DNA of 64,000 nucleotides from Lunularia cruciata. Its lineage: Eukaryota; Streptophyta; Marchantiopsida; Lunulariales; Lunulariaceae. Position 1 is the first letter of the stretch, and every line of letters begins with the position of its first letter. A program made the translations under genes and the position numbers. The notes below the pieces were generated by a model. The model had not been told where the DNA came from and ran no database searches. It saw only the letters and a program-made list of their open reading frames with translations. Location: contig OX419761.1 in assembly GCA_948567375.1 (NCBI GenBank), positions 4,776,501-4,840,500 on the forward strand, read 5' to 3'. Below are positions 11,219 to 20,048 of this stretch, one piece after another.

Positions 11219-12115
11219 TCATCTCCTGATCAGTCTCCTCAAAATAGGAGCAGATGTCAACCTCTCCTTGAGCTCTACAAAAGCTCTCTCCTGCTCATCT
11301 CCCCAACACCACTCATGTGTAAGCTTGGTCAGCTTCGTCAAGGCCTTGGCAATGGCACTAAATCCTCTAACATAGCAGCAATAGAAGTTCGCCAACCCAA
11401 GGAATGCTTGCACTCTGCTCACATCCGTAGGCCGAGGAATACGTGCAATAGCCTCCACCTTGGTCTGCTGGACACCAAGTCCTCCGGAGTAGATAGTGTG
11501 ACCCAAATACTCAACCTGCTCGTGGAAGAACCTACACTTCCCAGGATGTAATTTGAGTCCATGAGATCTCAACCTCTCAAACACCTCCAACAACTGTCTC
11601 TCATGCTCCTCCACAGTAGTGCTATAAACCAAAATGTCATCAATATAGCACCGAGCAAAATCCAATCCAGCTAGGATCCTATCCATGACCCTCTGGAACT
11701 CAGCAGGAGCATTCTTCAACCCAAACGGTAAGAACCTCCACTGATATAACACATCCTTACCATGAGGATCAATAGCCCAAAATTCTGTCTTGGACTTATT
11801 GTCCTCCTTGATTGGCAACTGATGATATCCCGCTTGCAGATCCAAAGTACTGAAGACCTTTGCATGCCCAATTGCATCAAAAATCTCCTCCGGTGTAGGC
11901 ATGGTATACCAATCAGCCCTGGTCTGTTGGTTGATAGAACGGTAATCTCCACACATCCGCCTATCTGTATAGTTTCCATGCATATCCTTCTTGGCTGGCA
12001 TCACTGTCGCTGATGCATACTCTTTATGTGAAATCTCCACCAAACCAGCCTCAAAAAGGTCACTACTCCGGCTCTGAATCAATGTCCTCTCCATATCACT
12101 ATATCGATAAGGACG
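11219..12115 (-). pseudogene. Reverse transcriptase of element A
   Basis: Copies element RNA into DNA. The 291-residue open part has the expected order: CGDYRSINQQT (about residues 48-58), STLDLQAGYHQLPI with a catalytic Asp near residue 85, FLPFGLKNAP (121-130), the active-site box YIDDILVYS (150-158) and CRFFHEQVEYLGH. Just upstream, TGA 12116-12118 interrupts F-x-RPYRYS where Arg is expected. At the other end TGA 11219-11221 breaks the RT-RNase H join. The RT core itself has no stop and all catalytic Asp residues are kept. Confidence 0.92.
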
Positions 12116-12328
12116 TCAGAAAACTGGTGTGTTGCTAGTCAGCTCAATCCGTATACCAGGTCCCTTTAGAGCACCCAAATCCTTCATATTGAAGGCAAAA
12201 CAACTCATGTGACTCCTCAAGAACCTCCAAACCCTCCATCTTTCCTCTCCAGTAAGCTTGGGTCCAAGATCTGGCTCCCAAGTATCCTTTGTAACTGTAG
12301 TAGGAGTGGAAGACGTACTGACTGACTG
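12116..12328 (-). pseudogene. Linker between methyltransferase and RT in element A
   Basis: About 70 codons in the polyprotein frame, between TAG 12329-12331 and TGA 12116-12118. It contains PGIRIELTSNTPVF, a typical lead-in to gypsy RT. No separate domain is recognised. Confidence 0.6.
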
Positions 12329-13672
12329 CTACACTGGGCCCTTGGAAGCAATAGTGTCATGCTCCCGACCACTAGAGGTCCCAACCTTAGTGTGAAAAAC
12401 TCCCTCCACTCTGGCTACAAGCTCCACACGTCCTCTGGCTGCATCCCATGTGGACCAAGAGTGTAATCCAAGTAGACCACGCTCACCAGGATGGACTCCA
12501 AGTAGACCACTCTCCCTAGTAGCTACCGGATGTGTCCCAAGAATACCATGTCCACTCGGTCCATCGCCCCTAGCATGTGCCTGAATAGTCTCGATAGGCA
12601 CAGGGCTCACAAGTGTCCGAGTGGTGATGCCTATCAAGCGCATCCTACGCTGCTCTGCCAAGCCAAGGCTCACAATCCAGGTCAAGCAATTCAAGTCCAT
12701 AGACTGACCTAACACCTGACGCCTAGATGCCTCTGACACTGCTGGAACAGCAGTAATACCGGTGCAAAAACCCATCGCCCGCTCTCTCTCATCAGCGTTG
12801 GGCTCCACCAACTGCTGTAACTGTGAGTCCCAAACAAGTCCATGTCCTCCCTCTCGAAAAGCATGAGAGCTTGGGAAACTCATGAGTGTGGGAAATGCAA
12901 CTCTTGGCTGTCCAACTAGGTTCACCACTGCCATAGGTGACCTATCAGCCACTACCACTGTCTGAGACTGACGCCCAACATCCAAGATATCATCAACAAG
13001 AATGTGGTCCAATCGCTGAAACCCATCATAAGCACGTTGTAGAACCTCTCTGGGTAAGAGGTTCGTCCACCAAAGACAAAGACGATGAGCCCGTGATCCC
13101 ACTCTGGCTGCATCTAACAATACAGCAGGTCCCATCCAAGAATGGACCTGATGTGTACTCGCCACCACTCTAGTGCGAGAATCATCCATCAAAGGAACGT
13201 TCTCTAAAAGGTAAGCGGGAGAAACAGACTGATGAACCTGGAGATGTCGTAGTATCCGTAACATCTCCCAAAACACACCAGAACGAGGATCCTGAAGACC
13301 CAAACCACGGCCCGCACGTGTATGTCCCTGACATGGCCATCCAGAAATCACCAAGTGAATAGGCCCATGTCTCTCTAGGTCATGCGCCCCCAGTAAGGAA
13401 ATGTCTCCTGGTAAGGCCTTCTGGTAACCTCTGACTGCTGACATTGGTAATAACTCCGGATACCGATAAGCCAAGTGTGTCACATGATGTAAAGAGACTC
13501 GTCTAACAGTCTCATCTCTCTCTACATACAAGTACCTCTGTACTCGAATACCTGCCTGTAACACCGCAGCTAGTCCGGTGTTGATCCCACCAAACAACTC
13601 CAATAGGCATATCCCCTCTATTGGATACTGCCAAGCAATGAGTGTGGTATCCAGAGGTGTCAAAGCAATCAC
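12329..13672 (-). CDS. Cytosine-5 DNA methyltransferase domain of element A polyprotein
   Basis: Would transfer a methyl group from SAM to cytosine C5 in DNA. It sits in the pol frame between protease and RT; the start given is a GTG inside an open frame that begins at 13723, not a true initiator. Motifs in family order: I, ELFGGINTG (residues 25-33); II, YVERDE (49-54); IV, GWPCQGHTRAG with the catalytic Cys at 114; VI, LLENVP with ENV at 157-159; VIII, AARVGSRAHR (188-197); IX, ERERAMGF (295-302); X, LGQSMDLN (321-328). The motif I and VIII wording and order resemble the DNMT3 class rather than the rearranged DRM class. The variable region between VIII and IX is short (about 95 residues). 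Residues 373-407 carry three LGxH-type repeats in a linker. All catalytic motifs are intact. It is the longest stop-free stretch of the element. Confidence 0.92.
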   Translation of the reverse strand: MIALTPLDTTLIAWQYPIEGICLLELFGGINTGLAAVLQAGIRVQRYLYVERDETVRRVSLHHVTHLAYRYPELLPMSAVRGYQKALPGDISLLGAHDLERHGPIHLVISGWPCQGHTRAGRGLGLQDPRSGVFWEMLRILRHLQVHQSVSPAYLLENVPLMDDSRTRVVASTHQVHSWMGPAVLLDAARVGSRAHRLCLWWTNLLPREVLQRAYDGFQRLDHILVDDILDVGRQSQTVVVADRSPMAVVNLVGQPRVAFPTLMSFPSSHAFREGGHGLVWDSQLQQLVEPNADERERAMGFCTGITAVPAVSEASRRQVLGQSMDLNCLTWIVSLGLAEQRRMRLIGITTRTLVSPVPIETIQAHARGDGPSGHGILGTHPVATRESGLLGVHPGERGLLGLHSWSTWDAARGRVELVARVEGVFHTKVGTSSGREHDTIASKGPV

Positions 13673-13756
13673 CTCTGGAGGCTCATCCTCACACTCATCT
13701 CCTGATGGTATGAAGGCTACACTCTAAGCCTGCTGCACCAACTGATCTGCATGCTG

Positions 13757-14554
13757 CTACAATGCCTCCTCTGAACTCCACAATGGAACATCCAAGGTGG
13801 ATGGAACAATCCCACTCGTACTCCAAAGCCGAGTGATCTCCTCTGGTACTAGAGTATCCTCTACATGGGCGTTCCCCTCCAACAAGTCACCAGGCCAAGT
13901 AACTACACCGCTGAAAGCTAAAACTAATGCTGCCATGGTCCTAGACTGTAGTGAGCCAAGGCTGCCACTACTGAAGCGTACTGGTAGGCAACATACCCGT
14001 CCCTCACTAGACTGCCAACCAGGTCTATAAGAGGCTGTCTCCTCCCAATAGTCAATGCTTAAACCCATGGGGTATAACACTGCTCCCCCAACTAGCACAT
14101 CATATGACTCAACTATCGTCGCAATAGCCTGAGCTCTCACTACCGAGCTATCAGTTGGATGACCAGGCTGAACCTGGACAACAAGCTCTCCACGTGTGAT
14201 GTACTATGTCAAACCACCACTTAGAGATGTCTGGATCTGAAATAGACACCTCTCCACATCGGTCTTCCGTAACTCCAGACCGACAACTACAGCCTTCCCC
14301 AACATAAGGGGCTGCGCACCAGAGTCTAACAAGACTCTCTGTGGTGTATAGACCTTCCTTGAAGGTCCCACCAAACGAAAAACCCCCCTTTGGTTATCCA
14401 ATAGGACAACACTAGGTGTAAACCGCGTTCTCTCAAAGGCCGGTCTAGTTGGCAACTCCTCCAGTCTAGCCGCTGCTGCCTGCCATAAACCACTGGTCGT
14501 TGAACGGATCCCATGCTCCTCAACCAAGTCAGCTCCACTACCAACCACCTCTGC
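13757..14554 (-). pseudogene. Aspartic protease region of element A
   Basis: Cuts the polyprotein. The active-site box RVLLDSGAQPLMLG lies near 14300-14335 with Asp-Ser-Gly intact. Downstream, ESYDVLVGGAVLYPMG and SYRPGWQ follow, a pattern of gypsy protease C-terminal regions. In-frame stops: TGA 14555-14557 just upstream, TAG 14204-14206, TAG 13757-13759 and TAG 13724-13726. Same frame as gag and methyltransferase. Confidence 0.85.
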
Positions 14555-16510
14555 TCAAGTAGTAGGAACTGCACCATCCCTACTCTCACAAAATGTGGCA
14601 GCCAACCGAAACACTGGGGCTGGGTCAACCCCCAATGTAAACATGTCACTAGCTGAAAACAAAGGATGCAACATAATCAACTGAGCTGCCCCCAACATCA
14701 TGTTAGACTCAGTCTGTGTAGTAGTAGGTGGCTGACTAGAAGGTAGTCCATCATGTACTCCATCACCACCTACCACACCTGCACTAGGACGTCTAGGAAC
14801 CATGGATGTCGTCTGCAATGCCTCAGATAGCGTGAAAGACTGTGGAAGTCTGACCTGTCTCTCAACCTCTCCTCTCGGTGGGTCCAACTCCACTGATGCT
14901 CCTCTAGGCTCTAGAGCACGTACTGCACTCCTAGTCACTGTTGCAGATGCATCCACCTGTGCTGCTCCGCACATGAAGTCCAAAGCATCTCTATCACCAG
15001 CATATGAGGTGGAAGCCTCAGCACCCGAATCTGATCTCCTCTGAGCAATAGCCATACTAGCCAATCTCTGCTCCAACAGCTCAATCCGAGTAGCCATAGC
15101 TGTGTCAGAAGTAAGGGCAGGTACTGCACCTCTACTAGGTGTAGATCCTCTACCACCACCTTTACCACCTTGTCCTCCATGAATTGTAGCTCCTCTACTA
15201 CCTGCCATAGCAGCCCTACCACTCCGTAACTCCGGGTGTAGGTCAAAACACCTGTCACTAGTGTGACCAAATCTGTGGCAATGCTCACATTGCCTCTATG
15301 CTGGCTGTGATGCACCAGAGGTATCAGGTCCGCTGCCCTGAGTACACTCTCTCCTATGGTGAGGTCCACCACAAGTCCAACAAGCAACACCACCACTCAC
15401 TGGCTGCTGCTGACCCGAAAATGAGGGTAAGGGTCTAACTCCACTAGGCCCTCCACTCGCTCCATAGGATCTGGGCTATCCACCCTATCCTCGAAAACCA
15501 ACTAGGCATGGTGCACTCTACTGCACTCTAGAAGAAGTCATAGTCGTGGATGAGGTCTCTCTACCAAATCCAGATGTCACTACTCTCTCCTCCACCATAT
15601 TGAGCTCAATACGCTCAGCCAAACCAAAGACTACTGCCAAGGTGGGCGAAGTAGCCTGCAACAACGTAGCATCACAAACTCTATGTCGCAACTCCCTATC
15701 TAGTATCCCATGCCAAAACTGGATTGCCTGGGCCTCAGTAACTCCCTGAGTGAAACTGGTCAGCCGCCTCATGCGAGTGTATGCCTCGTGTAGGCTCTCT
15801 CCAGCCTTCTGCTGGAACTCCTGCAAGCTCCTCAGCTTGTCAGTCCACACTCCCTGGTAGTTTTGCTTCAAACATAGGAAGAACTCTACCATGGGGTTAA
15901 ACCCCGGTACCACCCCACCTCCTGCAGCGGTACCTCCACTCGTAGTAGCACTATCTCCAACTAGTGCACCTCCACTAGCTCCACCAACACTACTCGAGCT
16001 AGAACTCGTGGGTACATCTGATCTACTCCTGGCCACCGAGCCTAAAGTGATGGAAACATAGTGTGGAGACCAATATTGTCTCCATAACTCAATCTCCTCC
16101 AAATGAGCTCTCCTGAACTCATGCTAATCATCCATCGGTGGACCCTCCAGATGCTGAAACAACCCCTTCCATGCCATGAAGGGTGTGAACAAAGTCGGGT
16201 TCCGCATCTGCTGCAGATCACACCAACTATCAAACTCCTGGATGAAGTCATCCAACTCAATGGTACCCACTGTACCAGAGTAACGCCTAGGGCCTTTGGA
16301 GGCCCCATAAATCTCGTCCATGTCCCACAACAACGGTGCTGACACACCAAGTGCACTCTCAACTGAATCAGCTCTTGTGTCAAACTCCAACTCAGAGTCA
16401 ATCTCCTCCCTCACTGAGACTTGAGATACAGGCTGATATCGAGCACCACTTCGAGTAAACCCATTGCGTACTGCAAGGCTAACTCCTCTGGAATCTCCAA
16501 AGAACTCCGT
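14555..16510 (-). pseudogene. Gag of element A with two zinc knuckles
   Basis: Coat protein region, about 650 codons. Copy A' suggests the start is the ATG before EFFGDSRGVS; here that codon is ACG (16508-16510). The capsid-like part includes TIELDDFIQEFDSWCDLQQ and LRSLQEFQQKAGESLHEAYT. The nucleocapsid has a short knuckle C-x2-C-x4-H-x3-C (15344-15382) and a canonical one, CEHCHRFGHTSDRC (15248-15289). A Gly/Arg-rich stretch and a likely coiled coil (IELLEQRLASMAIAQ) follow. In-frame TAGs: 16122-16124, 15516-15520 region (15518-15520), 15485-15487, 15476-15478 and 15296-15298. A' has Gln at two of these, and the same TAG at 15296-15298. Confidence 0.85.
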
Positions 16511-17871
16511 TGTGACCACGTAACTGCAATAGCAAACCCGAACCACCAACTGCAACCGCAAGTTGCAACCGCAAGTGCCACACCAAGTGCAAACACCACC
16601 ACGTGCCAACACCAACTAGACACCACCTACTAATGTAACTCTAACCGAGATAACTACACTAGGGGAAGGCAACCTGTAACCTGCCATCATAACACGCACT
16701 CTCACGGTCTGCATGTCATCACTTCCTGCCTCATTGGAGAGAAACAAAGGTAGTCTGATTGGTCATCACTCCAGCCTCACCATCGAGAGCACACCAGAGC
16801 ACCAACGCTCAAAAGTCAGGGCACCTCACATAAACGTGGTGCACAAACAGGAAGCAGAGAATGGAGGGGATCCAATCACAAGAAATCTAAACGAAAACCC
16901 TCCATCTCATAACAAAACACGGGACTGACTCTGCCACCATTTGGCATTTGACATAAGAGCAGTTTGTATCTAAGTCCTAAGCTACCAAGATCACCAAGAA
17001 TGGGATCAAATTGTCTCTCCTAGCCAAAGCTACATGTGTATAGATAACAGTGGTGCAGTCACTAGGACAATAAGTGAGGGTGGATCAGTTGGCTAGGGCA
17101 CCAGTCTAGGAACAAGAGATCTAGGGGTCAAACCCTATTGCGCCCAATCTAGCTGGAAAAGGTAGATCTTGCCAACCAATGACCAAGATCTACTCTAAAC
17201 TAGCTAGCCTCACACCAGCAAGCTGGCTTGCTGGCCCTTCTAGGCCTTTGTAGCCTCTCATAGCCCACAGCCCTATGCCTCGAAGCCTCTAAACGCCCAA
17301 ATGAGGCCCTTCTTGTTGCCACTTCAAAACCTCCTCCAAAATTGGCAAAACTTCTCCAAATCTACGAAAGTCCTCCAAACTAGCGAAAGTCCTCCAAATC
17401 TGACCAAACAACGAAAACTCCTCCAAATCTGGCCCAAAATCTGACGTAAATCTGACATAAAATCTGACGTAAACCCTAAAGATGGTTGTCCGCCAAATCC
17501 TCCGTTAACTTTCCACTTGAGCCAAATTGATAAAACGGGTTTTTCCAAATCACAATTTCATGAGAAGAGCTTCCAAACTCCACCTTCAATTTCACTTTCT
17601 GAGCCCAACTCGCAGCAAATTGGTCCTGCGTTCACCTCCTGAGCTCAAAATCACAACATTGCTCAAAAATTGCTCCTTCTTTGCTTGAAATTTGGCCAGT
17701 GCTTCCGCACACCGTCCACCTAACTGCCAAATCTGAATCACTTGAACGAGCTTCTGCACACTTGGGAAACACAGAACTTGAATCGAGCTACCACGATCCA
17801 CCGAGCTTGGAGATACCACCAACACTCAACGTTCCTCCACCCGATTTCCCCATGACTTCACTTCTCTGATG
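16511..17871 (-). other. 5' leader of element A
   Basis: About 1.36 kb between repeat A1 and gag, also found in A' (36766-37428 plus 44090-44566). The first bases after A1 read CATCAGAGAAGTG in both copies. ATCAGAG is also the core of the initiator-Met-tRNA primer site, but the flanks do not match, so the primer is unknown. 17331-17480 is an imperfect array of CTCCAAATCTG-like units. No convincing gene. Confidence 0.7.
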
Positions 17872-18326
17872 TAATCAGATTGCTTAACACTCTCAACTCA
17901 ACTCAACTCAACTCTTATCAGTACTTGATCTGTCCCTCTATAAACTGCCAACAACTGTGCATTGATTACAGTCAAGCCACACCCACTCAAGCATAGAGAA
18001 TCCAGGTGACGCTCGCCGGCCTCTGTCCACCATAGCCAGGAACTCGAAGGCTCAACATCAAAGAAGTGAGCTCTCTGGAGCTCACTTCGAAACTATACCC
18101 CCCTGGACTTGAGCTAGCACTGGAACCCTAAAGGTCCCACTGACGGCACACTCGACGGTGTGAACGGTGCAAAGTGACGGTGGGCCCCACTGTGAAGTCA
18201 GTACCCCGAACACCAAATCAGACTGTCGGAAAGTAGTCCCTGAGAAACTACTAGAATAACTTTAACTACTATCACTGGAACTCCAGTGTCCAAGCAGCTA
18301 GATGCGGAACTACAAATGGTATGACA
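17872..18326 (-). repeat. Element A repeat A1 (5' LTR-like)
   Basis: Minus strand starts TGTCATACCATTTG at 18326 and ends CTGATTA, then runs straight into the leader. Matches A2 with about 5% differences. A perfect hairpin with 11-bp arms lies at 18063-18088. It lacks the B segment that follows A2, and so does A' at 36301-36765. Confidence 0.88.
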
Positions 18327-18331
18327 CCCTT
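18327..18331. repeat. Target-site duplication of A, right (CCCTT)
   Basis: Partner of 8340-8344, immediately outside the TGTC terminus of A1. Confidence 0.8.
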
Positions 18332-18512
18332 GAGAAGCTTCTTAAGAAGCTTTGTTGAGCCGTTTTCTTAGAGTGCAAGCCAAGTTAGAAGTTGTTTACT
18401 TGGCGTGCAAGCTAAGCTAGTTGAAACTTCTAGAAGCTACCTACTTGGGTGCAAGCTAAGCTAGCCGGAAGCTTCACAAGAAGTTTCCTAGATACTTCTA
18501 GAATATTCTAGG

Positions 18513-18986
18513 CTAATTTGTCTTATTTGCTATTTTTTTAGCCGTACAAACTTCATCGCTAAACTCCAGATTGTTACATATTCCCCCATCGCTAGTTGGT
18601 GATGTCCTTGTTGCCAACGAAGCTTCAAACTCTTGGATGGCCTTTTGTGCATTTTCGAGATGAGAAAGAGGTTCCCATGTGGCATCATGAAAGGGATACC
18701 CTTTCCAAAGGACCTTGTACTCCGTATGTTGTCGATGGCCTTGTTGAATATGGCAACGTGTTAGGATACAATCAACTTTGTACTTTTCATGATCATTGAT
18801 AGGGATAGGAGGAGGGGGAGGTTGGACTTGAGAGGAAAAAGAAGAGGGGTTAGGAACAAAGGGTTTCAACTTGGAAACATGAAAGACAAGATGGATACGC
18901 ATATGATAAGGCAAGGCAAGTCGATAAGCAACAAGAGATGCAATTTGGGTGATATAAAAGGATTGGAACATAGATTTGGTCCTCAA
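18513..18986 (-). pseudogene. Integrase tail and chromodomain of element C'
   Basis: The open stretch includes RLALPYHMRIHLVFHVSKLK, the post-integrase module, and then a chromodomain: YKVDCILTRCH, HTEYKVLWKGYPFHDATWEP and LENAQKAIQEFE. A chromodomain reads methylated histone H3 and guides integration in chromoviruses. It is joined at its N-terminal side to integrase zinc-region sequence by an internal deletion. The 3' LTR starts at 18578, so the last codons lie in the LTR. Confidence 0.85.
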
Positions 18987-19850
18987 GGAATAGAAGGCCT
19001 TACTTGAAGGAGAAGATGTTGTACTCCTTGTCGCATGCTGTCAGACAACCATGTACCACTTGGAAGAAGGGATCTTGTTGTAGAGTTTACCAAAACTTGT
19101 TTTGGACCTTGGAGTCCATTGACACCATTGTAACTGCCGTTGTGATGAGAGGAGGAGACTTCAAATCAGGTCATCGTGATAAAGCATCAGGGATGACATG
19201 GAACCAACCTAGTTTGTACTCAAGTTTGATGTCAAAACATTGGAATTGCTCCTCCCATCAATGATGTTGACTCTGTGTTCCAAGTGTAAGTCTGTAACAA
19301 TGATTTGTGATCAGTTTGCATGATCACTTGTTTTCTCAAGAAATAAGGCTTCCATACCTTGGTGGCATATATCATTACAAGTTGTTCCCGATCTCAAGTA
19401 GAGTAATTTCTTTTAGTTATATTTAATCGGCAAGACACAAAGGCAATGGGATGTAGTCCATCTAGGAATTCCTGTTGCAACATGGCTTAAATTGCAAAGT
19501 TAGAAGCATCAAAATCAACCATACAAGGTAGTTAAGGATCATATGGTTGAAGAATGTGTCTTGAAGACACCATATGTTTCAACTTCTAGAATGCTTCTTC
19601 GTGCCTAGTGGTCCACTGGAAGCTTGAGTTCTTTCCCAAGAGGTTAGTTAATGGTCTAGCAACATGAGCATAATAATGGATGAACCGTCAAAAAAAATTG
19701 GCCAATCCATTAAATGCTCGTACTTCTATAGCATTCTTTAGAGTAGGCCAATTAGTAATGGCCTTGATTTTCTCCTCTTCCATCTTGATCCACTCTAATG
19801 AGATCTTGTGACCCAAGAAAGTAACCTCCTTCTGCCAAAAGGCCTTCTTG
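18987..19850 (-). pseudogene. RT/RNase H/integrase-zinc remnant of element C'
   Basis: Minus-strand sequence matching 48150-49060 of element C: the end of RT, RNase H and the start of the integrase zinc module. Many stops and frameshifts. It ends near 19850 where it is fused to a 110-bp LTR stub. Confidence 0.75.
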
Positions 19851-20048
19851 GGAAGCTCTCCAAGAAGCTTCCTAGATACTTCTTGAATATTCTAGGCTAA
19901 TTTTTTTTATTTGCTACTTTGTTAGCCTTACTAACTTTGTCTAAACTCCATATTGTTACAAGAGTATTGAGAGATGAAGCTTTGTGTTTCTATTGTGTTT
20001 CTTCTTTATGTTTCTCTTGGGGGGTTCCCTTGTTTTCAAAATATTACA

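Larger units (their letters stand above)
8344..18326 (-). mobile_element. Element A: Ty3/gypsy-like retrotransposon with DNA methyltransferase and PHD finger
   Basis: About 10 kb on the minus strand. Order from its 5' end: repeat A1 (18326-17872), about 1.36-kb leader, gag, protease, C5 DNA methyltransferase, RT, RNase H, integrase, PHD finger (end 9215), short 3' region, then repeats B1, A2, B2. All coding parts share one frame with no frameshift, broken by 13 TAG and 4 TGA codons. RT-RNaseH-integrase order places it with Ty3/gypsy. A1 and A2 differ at roughly 5% of positions by hand count, apart from a CTCAA expansion. Inserted in the C' 3' LTR with duplication CCCTT. DNA-methyltransferase-carrying gypsy elements are known from dinoflagellates and the alga Klebsormidium; the split-repeat ends are, to my knowledge, not typical of gypsy. 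Confidence 0.9.
8214..19960 (-). mobile_element. Element C' (Ty3/gypsy, chromodomain), deleted and interrupted by A
   Basis: Minus-strand relative of element C (46320-50858). Termini are TG...CA: the LTR starts TGTAACAAT at 19960 (5') and 18578 (3'). The 3' LTR runs 18578-18332, is split by element A, and resumes 8343-8214, including a TATA-like box on the minus strand near 8318-8326. The internal part is heavily deleted. The 5' LTR is only about 110 bp and is joined to RT sequence near 19850 at a short CAAGAAG homology. The integrase zinc region near 18990 is joined straight to the region before the chromodomain. Flanked by 5-bp duplications GGAGT/AGAGT. Not autonomous. Confidence 0.8.

Noticed and set aside
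12329-13672. The DNA methyltransferase as an independent host gene
   Set aside because: It is in frame with protease and RT, lacks its own start and introns, and is bounded by retroelement domains on both sides.
9215-16510. TAG (and TGA) as reassigned codons or systematic readthrough in element A
   Set aside because: Counterpart codons in A' are often normal sense codons, both TAG and TGA are involved, and neighbouring host genes end in ordinary TGA or TAA stops. Mutational decay is simpler.
17859-17871. Initiator-Met primer site in element A
   Set aside because: Only the ATCAGAG core matches; the TGGT start and following bases do not, so no primer was assigned.
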